Shown here: positions 19,732 to 28,815 of the stretch, piece by piece
Numbering within the stretch: the stretch's first letter is position 1
How the letters are laid out: each line of letters begins with the position of its first letter
Source of the DNA: Burkholderiales bacterium
GTDB lineage: Bacteria; Pseudomonadota; Gammaproteobacteria; Burkholderiales; Burkholderiaceae_C
Assembly (NCBI GenBank): GCA_013044035.1
Contig: JABEVE010000026.1
Span: 62,001-126,000 of the forward strand
Length of the DNA: 64,000 nucleotides
Direction of reading: 5' to 3'
Translations under genes and position numbers: made by a program
The notes under the pieces: model-generated
What the model saw: only the letters and a program-made list of their open reading frames with translations
The model's database searches: none
Told to the model about the DNA's origin: nothing

Positions 19732-20388
19732 ATGGACGTTGGCCAGCAATCCGCATCGCCCCGAACCGCGTATACGCCATGCGCCCCGCACATCGCTGGG
19801 TGTGACGAAGTAGGGCGTGGCACATGGGCGGGCCCGGTCGTCGCTGCAGCCGTCATTCTCGATCCCCGTCGTCCGCTTGCAGGTTTGTCTGACTCCAAAA
19901 AACTCTCCCGCAAGCGTCGTGAAATCCTGGATCTTCTGATTCGTGAGCATTGTCTGGCGTGGAGCCTTGGGCAGGCCAGTGCTCAGGAAATTGACGAGAT
20001 CAACATTCTTCAAGCCACGCTACTGGCCATGCAGCGCGCCGTGGCCGCACTCACGCTGCAGCCTGATCTCGTGCTTGTCGACGGCAATCGCACGCCTGAA
20101 CTGCCCATGCCCTGCGAGGCCATCGTCGGCGGCGATGCCACGCAGCCGGCCATCAGTGCTGCATCCATCATCGCCAAGGTCTACCGCGATCGACTGATGC
20201 AATCCCTGGCGAAGGAGCACCCTGTTTACGGGTTTGATCAGCATTTCGGCTACGGCACAATGCAACATCGGCTTGCCTTGCAACGCCATGGCCCTTGCAC
20301 CGAACATCGCCGCAGTTTTTCCCCCATACGACAACTCATTGATCCCATCCTGAGCGAAGGTCGCCGTGAAACGCATCATTTCCGCTGA
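19732..20388 (+). CDS. rnhB: Ribonuclease HII
   Basis: Removes RNA from RNA/DNA hybrids and single misincorporated ribonucleotides. The 218-residue product has the acidic site residues in [19 protein letters not shown] and [14 protein letters not shown]. The usual GPLAGP after DEVGRG reads GTWAGP here, a mild variant. The frame is open upstream to 19507, but that part overlaps lpxB; ATG at 19732 is chosen. The last 23 bases overlap the following methyltransferase gene. Confidence 0.94.
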   Translation: MDVGQQSASPRTAYTPCAPHIAGCDEVGRGTWAGPVVAAAVILDPRRPLAGLSDSKKLSRKRREILDLLIREHCLAWSLGQASAQEIDEINILQATLLAMQRAVAALTLQPDLVLVDGNRTPELPMPCEAIVGGDATQPAISAASIIAKVYRDRLMQSLAKEHPVYGFDQHFGYGTMQHRLALQRHGPCTEHRRSFSPIRQLIDPILSEGRRETHHFR

Positions 20389-21145
20389 GAATCCATTGGT
20401 CAAAACGCTGCGCGCGTTGAGCAGCGAACCCGGTGCGGTCAAACGCCTCGGCCAAGTCTGGCTCGAAGGTATTCATCTCGTGCAGGCAGCACTGGATAGC
20501 GACCATCATGCCGATCCCCTGGTGACGACTGATGATGGACTGCTGCAACCTGAAATCGCAGCCCTGGTCGAGCGCGCCGGGAGCACGAATACCGTCATCC
20601 TGCACCGCGCGTTGTTCAGTTGGATTTCCACAGTGGAAAATGGTCCGCAAGTCGGGATGTTGATCGACAAGCCCAAGGGCGCGAAGCCCAAAGCTGGTGC
20701 TGCAGTCGTGCTCGACCGCATTCAGGATGCCGGTAATGTCGGCACCATCTTGCGCACTGCAGCCGCGGCCGGATGCGGTGCAGTCTATTTGCTGCGAGGC
20801 ACGGCTGGAGCTTGGACGCCTAAGGTCTTGCGCGCAGCCATGGGAGCGCATTTTTACTTGCCCATCTTTGAGGACGCGCCCTGGGACCAGGTTGCGAACA
20901 TCGTCCCACGCCCGATCTACGCCACCGCCTCAGTTGCAGACATGGGCCTGTATGAGTTGGATTTGAATCAACCCGTGACTTGGGTGTTCGGCAATGAGGG
21001 GCAGGGTATTTCCGAGCACCTGATGGCCAAATGCTCAGCCGTCGTCCGCATCCCCCAAGCCGGACCGATCGAATCCATCAACGTGGCCTCGGCGGCTGCG
21101 GTGTGCCTTTTCGAAGGTGTGCGTCAACGCCAATTGGTTGAGTGA
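20366..21145 (+). CDS. TrmH/SpoU family RNA 2'-O-methyltransferase
   Basis: A 259-residue SPOUT methyltransferase of the TrmH-like group (RsmG-unrelated), probably acting on rRNA or tRNA; the substrate is not identifiable. It has an N-terminal substrate-binding domain ([13 protein letters not shown]). Knot motif 1 is [20 protein letters not shown], motif 2 is [11 protein letters not shown] and motif 3 is [21 protein letters not shown]. It begins at GTG inside the end of rnhB. This rnhB-trmH order is usual in Burkholderiales and ends the long plus-strand block. Confidence 0.9.
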   Translation: MKRIISAENPLVKTLRALSSEPGAVKRLGQVWLEGIHLVQAALDSDHHADPLVTTDDGLLQPEIAALVERAGSTNTVILHRALFSWISTVENGPQVGMLIDKPKGAKPKAGAAVVLDRIQDAGNVGTILRTAAAAGCGAVYLLRGTAGAWTPKVLRAAMGAHFYLPIFEDAPWDQVANIVPRPIYATASVADMGLYELDLNQPVTWVFGNEGQGISEHLMAKCSAVVRIPQAGPIESINVASAAAVCLFEGVRQRQLVE

Positions 21146-21236
21146 TGCAAGGACTCCATACCCCCCCAAGCCACAACGCCGGCACCAGTTAACAACCGGT
21201 TCGTCGTTTGGATGCGGCATCAGTCGCCTTGCATCA
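21143..21236. repeat. 10-bp inverted repeat spanning a convergent intergenic region
   Basis: TGATGCAAGG (21143-21152) and its exact reverse complement CCTTGCATCA (21227-21236) flank 74 bases. Each arm includes the stop codon of one of the two converging genes. It could act as a long-loop structure at the end of both transcripts, but there is no T-tract and chance is possible. Confidence 0.4.
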
Positions 21237-22307
21237 GGCAGGGTTTGCGTTCGCTTGCACCAATGCCAGACTGAGCGACCCTGGCGACGCCCAGATGCGC
21301 CCGGCCAGGCTCATGTGGGTGACATGCAGGCGCACCTGCATGCGGTCAGCCTGCTGGCGCAAGCGCATAAATTCCGGCCATTCTTGCAATTCGCGAACGC
21401 TGCCATCAAAGCTGATCTGCAAGGAAGTCCCCTGAATGCCGCCCTGCTGCAGGCTGTGCTCGGCATGCTCAAAGACCTCAGCGACCGCATGGCGCCAACG
21501 CCTGGCACGCGACCTGCAATGCAGCCCGTCGGGCTGACTGGACAGAACGGGGTAAGGCTTCCAAAGCTTGTGGACACCCGATGAACATGCCTGTACCCAA
21601 GGGTTCAGTACCGGATTGCCCAACGTGGAGAGTGTCGTAGCCATGTCCCTCGGAAAGCGCGGGACCACCCACTGGTGCGTCATGCTCGACATCTGGGCGG
21701 CTGTCTGCGCCACAAGATTGACGGGTTCGCCAGCGTCAAGTTTTTTCAGCAGAATGCGCGCCTGCAAAGCAGGGCCCGACAGCATCGAGCCGCCATCGAG
21801 ACAGAGTACTTGTAGTTCAGGCGGTAACCCACGACTGCGCCGCAGTTCGTGAATTTCTTCCAGATGTTGCAACAGCAGCGTTTGCAGTGCGGCTGCGGGA
21901 TCGCTGAGTACGCGCATGGATCCGATGTAGATCAACCAGTCGGCATTGACAGCGATATTGGGATAGAGGCGGTACTCGAGCCCTTCCACGCTGGGTGCAG
22001 CGATTTGTGCCGTGCGCAACCGCTCGCGCCCCAGATGGCGCAGTTCGCCACGTTTTTCCCGCAGGCCCTTGTCCATGAAGGTACGCCCAGGCCATTGAAT
22101 CGCCAAGGGCAGGACGCGCAGGCGCGGGTGCTGTGCCATCGTGCTGGAGATGTCGGCCGCGGCATCGACCATCACCACGCCGTAGGGGTTTCCATGGCGC
22201 AGCGGGTTGATCGGCAATGCCTGCTCTTGCTCAGGCCGGTTTTGCTGGGTGGAGGCGAACCCCAGCAGATATTCGTTCTTATTGCTTTCGTACGAAGTCG
22301 TGGCCAT
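21234..22307 (-). CDS. Divergent DegV-like protein
   Basis: A 357-residue protein I recognise only at the fold level. The N-terminal stretch PYGVVMVDAAADISS, then LRVLPLAIQWPGRTFMDKG, resembles the DegV start (a 'TDSTADL' strand and a 'VPL' strand). The end, LHVTHMSLAGRIWASPGSLSLALV, resembles the DegV close ('GTHVGPGAL'). DegV proteins bind fatty acids; in Gram-positives they feed fatty acid kinase. No kinase partner is visible here. It lies 72 bases downstream of ppsR on the same strand, probably one transcript. ATG at 22307 is chosen; a TTG at 22355 would add 16 residues. Confidence 0.6.
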   Translation of the reverse strand: MATTSYESNKNEYLLGFASTQQNRPEQEQALPINPLRHGNPYGVVMVDAAADISSTMAQHPRLRVLPLAIQWPGRTFMDKGLREKRGELRHLGRERLRTAQIAAPSVEGLEYRLYPNIAVNADWLIYIGSMRVLSDPAAALQTLLLQHLEEIHELRRSRGLPPELQVLCLDGGSMLSGPALQARILLKKLDAGEPVNLVAQTAAQMSSMTHQWVVPRFPRDMATTLSTLGNPVLNPWVQACSSGVHKLWKPYPVLSSQPDGLHCRSRARRWRHAVAEVFEHAEHSLQQGGIQGTSLQISFDGSVRELQEWPEFMRLRQQADRMQVRLHVTHMSLAGRIWASPGSLSLALVQANANPA

Positions 22308-22379
22308 GGTCGCAAAGGGAAGGTGGAGAAGCAGTGCTGGGATGGATTTGGGCAAAGCATCAGGGTACGGACGTTGATC

Positions 22380-23198
22380 TCAATATTCCAACCGATCGGG
22401 ACGAATGAGCTGCAGGATTGTGGTGGCGATTTCCTCGATGGATTTATGTGTGGATGACAGCCAGCGTATGTCTTCGCGTCGCATCAAACGCTCGGCCTCG
22501 GCGACCTCCTCCATGCAATTGGGCAACGATGCATACGTGCTGCCAGGCTTACGCTCGCGGCGAATTTCACTCAAACGCTCCGGCGCAATACTCAGGCCGA
22601 ACAACTTGCTGCGATGCTGCGTCAACGCTGAGGGCAAGCGCATGCGGGCGAAATCTTCCGGAATGAGCGGGTAATTCGCGGCACGCACACCATGCTGCAT
22701 GGCCAGGTACAAAGACGTGGGGGTCTTGCCGCTGCGTGACACGCCCACCAGGATGACATCGGCCAGTGCCAGATTGCGCGACGATTGGCCGTCGTCATGC
22801 AGCAAGGCGAAATTGATCGCGTCCATCCGGTCGTTGTAGCGCGAGCTTTTCGCAACGTCGGAGAACTGGCCAATACGGTGGTTGGACTTGATGCCGAAGG
22901 CGATCTCCAGCGGTTCGACGAAGGTCGTGAACATATCCATCACCAAGCCATTGCAGGAGCGGATGACCTGCAGCACCTCGGTGTTCACGAGGGTGATGAA
23001 GACAACCGGTGGGCGCCCCTCATTGCGCGTGGCCAGGTTGATGCGTTCGACTGCCTGGTGCGCTTTCTCGATCGTGTCGACGAACGGCAGGCGTATGCGA
23101 TGGGGTTGGGCGTCGAATTGCGCAAGGATGGAGTTGCCGAAAGTTTCGGCCGTGATCCCGGTTCCATCCGAAACGAAAAAGACTGATCGATTAGGCAT
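22380..23198 (-). CDS. ppsR: PEP synthase regulatory protein (DUF299 kinase/pyrophosphorylase)
   Basis: Bifunctional enzyme that inactivates PEP synthase by ADP-dependent phosphorylation of an active-site threonine and reactivates it by phosphate-dependent removal. The product (272 residues from this ATG) begins RSVFFVSDGTGITAETFG, has the P-loop GVSRSGKT (152-159) and NYPLIPEDF, all typical. An ATG four codons upstream (23210) is an alternative. It is divergent from ppsA, its target, across about 190 bases, the standard arrangement. Confidence 0.95.
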   Translation of the reverse strand: MPNRSVFFVSDGTGITAETFGNSILAQFDAQPHRIRLPFVDTIEKAHQAVERINLATRNEGRPPVVFITLVNTEVLQVIRSCNGLVMDMFTTFVEPLEIAFGIKSNHRIGQFSDVAKSSRYNDRMDAINFALLHDDGQSSRNLALADVILVGVSRSGKTPTSLYLAMQHGVRAANYPLIPEDFARMRLPSALTQHRSKLFGLSIAPERLSEIRRERKPGSTYASLPNCMEEVAEAERLMRREDIRWLSSTHKSIEEIATTILQLIRPDRLEY

Positions 23199-23391
23199 GT
23201 TGCGTTGCATCGAAAAAAGCCAACCCGGGCTTTAGAATCAAAGTCAGTCTCGTCTGCAAGGCTTCGTCATTTTCGCGCATCTCCAGCACCGTAGCCGCAC
23301 CAAAACAGCAAAAACAACCTGTGCAGCACGCGTGTGTGCCAAGCCTGTGTAGGACTTGTCCAGATTTCTTTCATTCTATTGAGGGTTGCTC

Positions 23392-25791
23392 ATGTCAAAT
23401 CAAAGCCAGGTGCGCTTTTGCGACACCGACTGGGTGGTACCGTTCGAGAAGTTGAGGATCGACGATGTCGAGGTGGTGGGGGGTAAGAATGCCTCACTCG
23501 GTGAAATGATCAGTCAACTTAGGGCAAGTGGTGTTCGCGTGCCGGGTGGTTTCGCGACCACGGCCTTCGCATTTCGTCAATTTCTCCAGCAAGAAGGGCT
23601 GGATGCGCGCATCAAGCATGCGCTTGACAACCTGGACACCGACGATGTGCGTGCGCTGGCACGCACTGGAGCCGATATCCGGAAGTGGGTGAGCGAAACG
23701 CCACTGCCCGCCCCCCTGGAAACCGCCATCTGCGAGCATTTCAGCGCGCTGTCTGCCGCTGAACCTGACGCCAGCTTCGCCGTGCGCTCCTCGGCTACGG
23801 CCGAAGACTTGCCGGATGCCTCGTTCGCGGGTCAGCAGGAAACCTACCTCAACGTCACCGGTATTGATGCAATACTCGACAAAGTTCGACATGTCTTCGC
23901 CTCGATGTTCAACGATAGGGCGATTTCTTACCGGGTGCATCAGGGCTTCGGGCATCACCAGGTTGCCCTTTCCGCTGGCATCCAGCGCATGGTGCGCAGC
24001 GATCTTGGAGTCGCTGGGGTCATGTTCACTCTGGACACTGAATCTGGATTCGAGGATGTGGTCTTCATCACCTCGTCGTATGGCCTGGGCGAGACGGTGG
24101 TGCAGGGCGCCGTGAACCCTGATGAGTTCTATGTGTTCAAGCCGACGCTGCGCGCCGGCAAGGCGGCCGTCATTCGCCGCAACCTGGGCTCGAAGCTCAT
24201 CCGCATGGAATTTGCGCCAGCCGGCTCGGATCGCCTCGTGCAAACCGTGGACACACCGGCCGAATTGCGCAACCGCTACAGCCTGAGCGACGCCGAAGCG
24301 AGCGAATTGGCAGCCTTCGCGCTGACCATTGAACAGCACTATGGCCGACCGATGGACATCGAATGGGGCAAGGACGGCAAGGATGGCCAGATCTACATTC
24401 TTCAGGCAAGGCCCGAAACGGTGAAATCTCGCGCGCACGGGCGAGCGGAACAGCGTTTCACGCTGATGCAGAAAAGCACACCTCTTGTGACCGGACGTGC
24501 GATCGGCCAAAAAATCGGCGCAGGCCCGGTTCGGGTTGTCGATTCCGTGGCGGACATGGATCAAGTGCAGCCTGGCGACATTCTCGTCACCGACATGACC
24601 GACCCCAACTGGGAACCGGTGATGAAAAAGGCATCAGCCATTGTCACCAACCGTGGCGGGCGCACCTGTCACGCGGCCATCATTGCGCGCGAACTCGGCA
24701 TACCGGCAGTCGTTGGATGTGGCGATGCGACCCATCTTCTCAAGGATGACATGTTGGTCACCGTTTCCTGTGCTGAAGGCGATACAGGCATCGTCTACGA
24801 AGGCTTGCTGGAAACCTCGGTGACCGAGGTCAGGCGCGGCGAGATGCCCGACATCCCTGTCAAGATCATGATGAACGTTGGCAATCCCCAACTGGCGTTC
24901 GACTTCTCGCAGATTCCCAATGCTGGTGTCGGTTTGGCCCGTCTGGAATTCATCATCAACAACAATATTGCTGTGCATCCGCGAGCTGTGCTTGAGTACC
25001 CCAACGTCGACGCCGACTTGAAGAAGGCGGTGGAAAGTGTCGCCCGCGGCCACGCCAGTCCGCGAGCGTTCTACATCGACAAACTCACCGAAGGTATCGC
25101 CACCATCGGTGCTGCGTTCTACCCGAAGCCCGTCATCGTGCGCCTGTCGGATTTCAAGTCGAACGAATATAAAAAACTCATCGGAGGTTCGCGTTATGAG
25201 CCTGATGAAGAAAACCCCATGCTCGGTTTTCGCGGCGCATCACGCTACGTATCGAGCGATTTCGCTCAGAGCTTCGAGATGGAATGCATCGCCCTGAAGC
25301 GCGTGCGCGATGAGATGGGCTTATCCAATGTGGAAATCATGGTGCCTTTCGTACGAACCTTGAAGGAGGCACGTGGGGTGATCGATCTGTTGTCGCGCAA
25401 CGGGCTCAAACGCGGTGAAAAGGGTCTACGACTCATCATGATGTGCGAGGTGCCCTCGAACGCCGTGCTGGCGGCCGATTTTCTCGAATTCTTCGATGGC
25501 TTCTCCATCGGATCGAACGATCTGACGCAACTCACCCTCGGATTGGACCGTGACTCGGGCTTGGTTGCGGAGGCTTTTGATGAACGCGACCCGGCCGTTC
25601 TCGCCTTGCTCAAGCAAGCTATCGTTGCCTGTCAGGCGAGTGGCAAATACGTCGGCATCTGCGGACAGGGCCCGTCCGATCACCCGGATTTGGCTCGCTG
25701 GTTGATGGGCCAAGGCATCGAATCGATCTCCCTGAACCCGGACACCGTGGTCGCCACGTGGCAATCTTTGGCCGTGAACCCAATGCATTAA
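23392..25791 (+). CDS. ppsA: Phosphoenolpyruvate synthase
   Basis: Makes PEP from pyruvate, ATP and water, giving AMP and phosphate; gluconeogenic entry from C3 acids. The 799-residue product (E. coli 792) has an N-terminal ATP-grasp domain ([32 protein letters not shown]). The swivelling domain carries the phosphohistidine motif [23 protein letters not shown]-terminal TIM barrel includes [19 protein letters not shown] and [12 protein letters not shown] at 23392 follows GAGGG by 6 bases; a TTG two codons upstream is unlikely. Its regulator PpsR is encoded divergently. Confidence 0.96.
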   Translation: MSNQSQVRFCDTDWVVPFEKLRIDDVEVVGGKNASLGEMISQLRASGVRVPGGFATTAFAFRQFLQQEGLDARIKHALDNLDTDDVRALARTGADIRKWVSETPLPAPLETAICEHFSALSAAEPDASFAVRSSATAEDLPDASFAGQQETYLNVTGIDAILDKVRHVFASMFNDRAISYRVHQGFGHHQVALSAGIQRMVRSDLGVAGVMFTLDTESGFEDVVFITSSYGLGETVVQGAVNPDEFYVFKPTLRAGKAAVIRRNLGSKLIRMEFAPAGSDRLVQTVDTPAELRNRYSLSDAEASELAAFALTIEQHYGRPMDIEWGKDGKDGQIYILQARPETVKSRAHGRAEQRFTLMQKSTPLVTGRAIGQKIGAGPVRVVDSVADMDQVQPGDILVTDMTDPNWEPVMKKASAIVTNRGGRTCHAAIIARELGIPAVVGCGDATHLLKDDMLVTVSCAEGDTGIVYEGLLETSVTEVRRGEMPDIPVKIMMNVGNPQLAFDFSQIPNAGVGLARLEFIINNNIAVHPRAVLEYPNVDADLKKAVESVARGHASPRAFYIDKLTEGIATIGAAFYPKPVIVRLSDFKSNEYKKLIGGSRYEPDEENPMLGFRGASRYVSSDFAQSFEMECIALKRVRDEMGLSNVEIMVPFVRTLKEARGVIDLLSRNGLKRGEKGLRLIMMCEVPSNAVLAADFLEFFDGFSIGSNDLTQLTLGLDRDSGLVAEAFDERDPAVLALLKQAIVACQASGKYVGICGQGPSDHPDLARWLMGQGIESISLNPDTVVATWQSLAVNPMH

Positions 25792-25793
25792 TC

Positions 25794-25799
25794 TATAAT
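25794..25799 (+). promoter_or_regulatory. -10 element of the rpsF operon promoter
   Basis: A perfect TATAAT begins three bases after the ppsA stop codon. The -35 is weak (the best match, TTGGCC, is 20 bases upstream). It is placed correctly to drive rpsF-priB-rpsR-rplI with a leader of about 80 bases. Confidence 0.5.
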
Positions 25800-25829
25800 T
25801 AAATGTTTTCTTTGCCGCACTGGGACTGA

Positions 25830-25883
25830 CGCCCTGGGCGGCTTTATCCGCAAAGAACCCCCCGTGGGGCAGAAGGAGTCTGT
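25830..25883 (+). promoter_or_regulatory. rpsF leader with two hairpins (possible S6:S18 binding site)
   Basis: Two short stems are visible. GCGG/CCGC spans 25838-25851, and CCCC/GGGG (25858-25869) closes a CCGT loop just before the AAGGAG ribosome binding site (25873-25878). In many bacteria the S6:S18 complex represses this operon through a leader RNA with a conserved CCG. The identification is inferred from position and the CCG loop; it was not tested by a covariance model. Confidence 0.4.
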
Positions 25884-26246
25884 ATGCGTCATTATGAAAT
25901 CATTCTCATCGTTCATCCTGACCAGAGCGAGCAAGTCCCCGCCATGGTCGAGCGCTACAAAGGTCTGGTGACCAGCAAGGGAGGCGTCGTGCATCGTTTC
26001 GAGGATTGGGGCCGTCGTCAAATGGCTTATCAGATCCAGAAGCTGGCGAAGGCCCACTATTTGTGTCTGAACATCGAGGCCAGTCAGGATGTGTTGCAGG
26101 AACTGGAACACGGCTTCAAGTTCAGCGATGCGGTGTTGCGCCACCTGATCGTCAAGATGGATAAGGCGGAAACCCAGCCATCTGTCATGATGCGTTCGGT
26201 TGAGCGCGAAGAGGCCCGCAAGGCCCAGCCGGAGCAAGTTGCCTGA
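25884..26246 (+). CDS. rpsF: 30S ribosomal protein S6
   Basis: Binds S18 on the platform of the small subunit. The 120-residue product matches S6 throughout: [67 protein letters not shown] with AAGGAG upstream. First gene of rpsF-priB-rpsR-rplI; its stop codon overlaps the presumed CTG start of priB. Confidence 0.97.
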   Translation: MRHYEIILIVHPDQSEQVPAMVERYKGLVTSKGGVVHRFEDWGRRQMAYQIQKLAKAHYLCLNIEASQDVLQELEHGFKFSDAVLRHLIVKMDKAETQPSVMMRSVEREEARKAQPEQVA

Positions 26247-26572
26247 GCATCAACCGACTCGAGATTCTCGCAACGGTGACCGAGCGCGGCGCGCTGCGCT
26301 ATACACCGGCTGGTGTCGAGGCGCTGGATCTGCGTGTGAATCACGCATCCGCACAAGCCCTTGCCAGCCATGTGCAACTGATCGAGTTGGAGTTGCAATG
26401 TGTTGCTTTTTCGCTCGTGGCGCGGAAGCTGCAGCATGTGCAAACGGGTCAATTGCTACATCTTGCGGGCTATATGATGCCCAACCGGCGTGGATCTCGA
26501 ACCCTAAAGTTAAATATTACCGAATGCATTGTGGAGCCTGAACATGGCCTATTTCAAGAAAACCGACCGTAA
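26243..26572 (+). CDS. priB: Primosomal replication protein N (PriB), apparent CTG start
   Basis: Single-stranded-DNA-binding OB-fold protein that helps PriA restart replication forks. Between rpsF and rpsR the frame reads [31 protein letters not shown] and onward (shown as separate motifs: [25 protein letters not shown]), a good PriB start. No ATG, GTG or TTG precedes the conserved first strand. The only GTG (26276) would delete it. CTG at 26243 lies 8 bases after GGAG (26231-26234) and overlaps the rpsF stop as CTGA, just like the ATGA and TTGA couplings elsewhere here. ATC or ATT starts are alternatives. The product would have 109 residues, and the end overlaps rpsR by 29 bases. Confidence 0.8.
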   Translation: MSINRLEILATVTERGALRYTPAGVEALDLRVNHASAQALASHVQLIELELQCVAFSLVARKLQHVQTGQLLHLAGYMMPNRRGSRTLKLNITECIVEPEHGLFQENRP

Positions 26573-26825
26573 GAACAAACCCAAACGCAATCAGCAGTCT
26601 TCGCTGTTCAAGCGCAAGCGCTTTTGCCGTTTCACCGTCGCCGGCGTCAAACAAATTGATTACAAAGACCTTGACACACTGCGTGAATTCCTGGCTGAAA
26701 ATGCCAAGATCATCCCTGCGCGTCTCACTGGAACGCGTTCGATCTTCCAGCGTCAACTCAATACGGCGATCAAGCGCGCTCGCTTTTTGGCCCTGATGCC
26801 GTTCTCCGACCAGCACAAGAGCTAA
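26544..26825 (+). CDS. rpsR: 30S ribosomal protein S18
   Basis: Partner of S6 on the small-subunit platform. The 93-residue product shows [29 protein letters not shown] and [13 protein letters not shown], all canonical. ATG at 26544 follows GTGGAG. It overlaps the end of priB, which suggests coupled translation within the operon. Confidence 0.97.
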   Translation: MAYFKKTDRKNKPKRNQQSSLFKRKRFCRFTVAGVKQIDYKDLDTLREFLAENAKIIPARLTGTRSIFQRQLNTAIKRARFLALMPFSDQHKS

Positions 26826-26843
26826 CAGCCAAGGACAATTCCC

Positions 26844-27296
26844 ATGCAAATCATTCTGCTCGAAAAAGTGGCTAAGCTTGGTAATCTTGGCGACGTGGTC
26901 AAAGTCAAGGACGGCTATGGCCGTAACTTCCTGATTCCCAAGCGCAAGGCGCGCACCGCCACGGCTCAGGCCTTGCGCGAATTCGAAGCCAAGCGCGCTG
27001 AACTGGAGAAGCTGGCGGCCGATAAATTGGCCACGGCCCAAGCTCTCGCCACGAAGATGGAAGGCTTGACGGTTCAACTTGTGCAGAAAGCCGGTGTTGA
27101 TGGCCGCTTGTTCGGCTCCATCACCAACCACGACATCGCGGAATCTCTCGGCAAGCAAGGTTTCGACGTTACGAAAGCCGCCGTGCGCTTGTCGAATGGT
27201 CCGCTCAAAACCGTGGGTGACCACGCCGTGGACGTGGTGCTTGCCACTGACGTGACCGTGGCCATCACCGTTTCGGTGCTGGGCGATCACGCCTGA
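26844..27296 (+). CDS. rplI: 50S ribosomal protein L9
   Basis: Large-subunit protein with two RNA-binding domains joined by a long helix. The 150-residue product begins [19 protein letters not shown], then [16 protein letters not shown], the charged connecting helix (about 45-75), and a C-terminal domain with [15 protein letters not shown]. It is the last gene of the operon and is followed by a strong intrinsic terminator. Confidence 0.97.
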   Translation: MQIILLEKVAKLGNLGDVVKVKDGYGRNFLIPKRKARTATAQALREFEAKRAELEKLAADKLATAQALATKMEGLTVQLVQKAGVDGRLFGSITNHDIAESLGKQGFDVTKAAVRLSNGPLKTVGDHAVDVVLATDVTVAITVSVLGDHA

Positions 27297-27314
27297 GTGT
27301 TTTCCTGCCCCAGC

Positions 27315-27345
27315 AAAAAAGCCGCGCATGAGCGCGGCTTTTTTG
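27315..27345 (+). terminator. Intrinsic terminator after rplI
   Basis: A 7-bp GC-rich stem GCCGCGC / GCGCGGC (27321-27327 and 27332-27338) with loop ATGA is flanked by six A on the left and six T on the right. The A-tract could make it function in both directions. It separates the ribosomal operon from dnaB. Confidence 0.92.
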
Positions 27346-27411
27346 TCTCCGATTGTCAACCGCCGGCCCTTCATTGCTGCTAAACCCGCTCCCACTGATA
27401 AGCTCGTCACC

Positions 27412-28776
27412 ATGTCTGCCATGATGGACTCCACCCTTGAGGGTTTGCGCACACCTCCGCACTCGGCCGAGGCCGAGCAATCGGTATTGGGTGGGCTCAT
27501 GCTCGACAATCAAGCCTTCGATCGGGTTGCCGACATCCTGCACGTCAACTTTTTCTATCGCCATGAACATCGGCTGATCTATCAAGCCATTAGCGAGTTG
27601 ATCCAGGCTACCAAGCCTGCCGACGTCATCACCGTGCTGGAGGCTTTGCAGTTGCGTGGCCAAGCCGAGTCTTGCGGCGGCCTCGTTTACCTCAATGCAT
27701 TGGCACAGGGTGTGCCGAGTGCGGCCAATATCCGGCGCTACGCCGAAATCGTCCGGGAGCGCGCCATTTTGCGCAATCTCGTCACCATCAGCGACGAAAT
27801 TGCCCAGAGCGCGCTCAACCCGCAGGGCAGGGCGGTGCAGCAGATTCTCGATGAAGCGGAGTCGCGAATCTTTGCCATTTCCGAAGCCGGCGCCCGCGGC
27901 AAGGCTGGTTTCCAGCCCATGAGGCAGTTGCTTGGCGAATTGCTCGACCGCGTTCAGCAACTCTCCGAGCATGGCGGATCGGACATCACCGGCGTGGCCA
28001 CGGGCTTTGCCGATCTGGACCGCATGACGGCCGGCATGCAGGCAGGCGATCTCGTCATCATCGCGGGCCGGCCCTCGATGGGCAAAACCTCGCTCGCCAT
28101 CAATATTGCCGAGCATGTGGCTGTCAACGAGCAATTGCCGGTGGCCGTGTTCAGCATGGAGATGGGTGCCTCGCAATTGGTGTTGCGCATCGTGGGTTCC
28201 TTGGGCCGCATCGATCAATCGCATCTGCGTACGGGACAACTCACGGAAGACGAATGGTCACGCCTACCGGAGACCATCGAGCGCCTCGACGAGGTGCAAA
28301 TCCATATCGACGAGTCGCCGGCGCTCAACCCGTTGGAGGTCCGCGCGCGATCCAGGCGTTTGGCTCGCCAGTGCGGCAAACTAGGCTTGATCGTGGTCGA
28401 TTATTTGCAACTCATGACTTCATCACGCGAGGGCGAGAATCGTGCGACAGAAATTTCCGAAATTTCCCGTTCGCTGAAAGCCCTGGCAAAGGAACTGCAA
28501 TGCCCGGTCATCGCCTTGTCGCAGCTCAACCGCGACCTGGAAAAACGCACCGACCGGCGTCCGGTGATGAGTGATCTGCGCGAATCGGGCGCCATTGAGC
28601 AAGATGCGGATGTGATTCTGTTCATCTATCGCGACGAGGTCTACAACAAGGACTCGAAGGATCAAGGTGTTGCCGAGATCATCATCGCCAAGCAGCGAAA
28701 TGGTCCGATTGGCGTGGTCAATCTTGCATTCCTGCGGCAACTCACACGGTTCGAGAATCTGGCACGCGAGTTCTAG
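27412..28776 (+). CDS. dnaB: Replicative DNA helicase DnaB
   Basis: Hexameric 5'-3' helicase at the replication fork. The 454-residue product has the N-terminal collar (PHSAEAEQSVLGGLMLDNQAFD). A linker helix precedes the RecA-type motor with Walker A AGRPSMGKTS, LIVVDYLQLM, the SQLNRDLEKR motif and SDLRESGAIEQDADVI. An upstream ATG at 27328 lies in the terminator loop and is rejected; ATG at 27412 is used. A weak promoter (TTGCTG, 16 bases, TGATAA at 27396-27401) would give a very short leader. No intein is present. Confidence 0.95.
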   Translation: MSAMMDSTLEGLRTPPHSAEAEQSVLGGLMLDNQAFDRVADILHVNFFYRHEHRLIYQAISELIQATKPADVITVLEALQLRGQAESCGGLVYLNALAQGVPSAANIRRYAEIVRERAILRNLVTISDEIAQSALNPQGRAVQQILDEAESRIFAISEAGARGKAGFQPMRQLLGELLDRVQQLSEHGGSDITGVATGFADLDRMTAGMQAGDLVIIAGRPSMGKTSLAINIAEHVAVNEQLPVAVFSMEMGASQLVLRIVGSLGRIDQSHLRTGQLTEDEWSRLPETIERLDEVQIHIDESPALNPLEVRARSRRLARQCGKLGLIVVDYLQLMTSSREGENRATEISEISRSLKALAKELQCPVIALSQLNRDLEKRTDRRPVMSDLRESGAIEQDADVILFIYRDEVYNKDSKDQGVAEIIIAKQRNGPIGVVNLAFLRQLTRFENLAREF

Positions 28777-28815
28777 GACCTTTCGCCTCCTGCTCCTGAA
28801 TTTCGCCCGTTTGGC

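Noticed and set aside
26200-26541. Open frame of 113 codons across the rpsF-rpsR gap in another frame
   Set aside because: The translation has no similarity to known proteins, whereas the neighbouring frame encodes PriB.
27328-27411. Earlier ATG for dnaB
   Set aside because: It falls in the loop of the strong rplI terminator and adds 28 residues not seen in DnaB.
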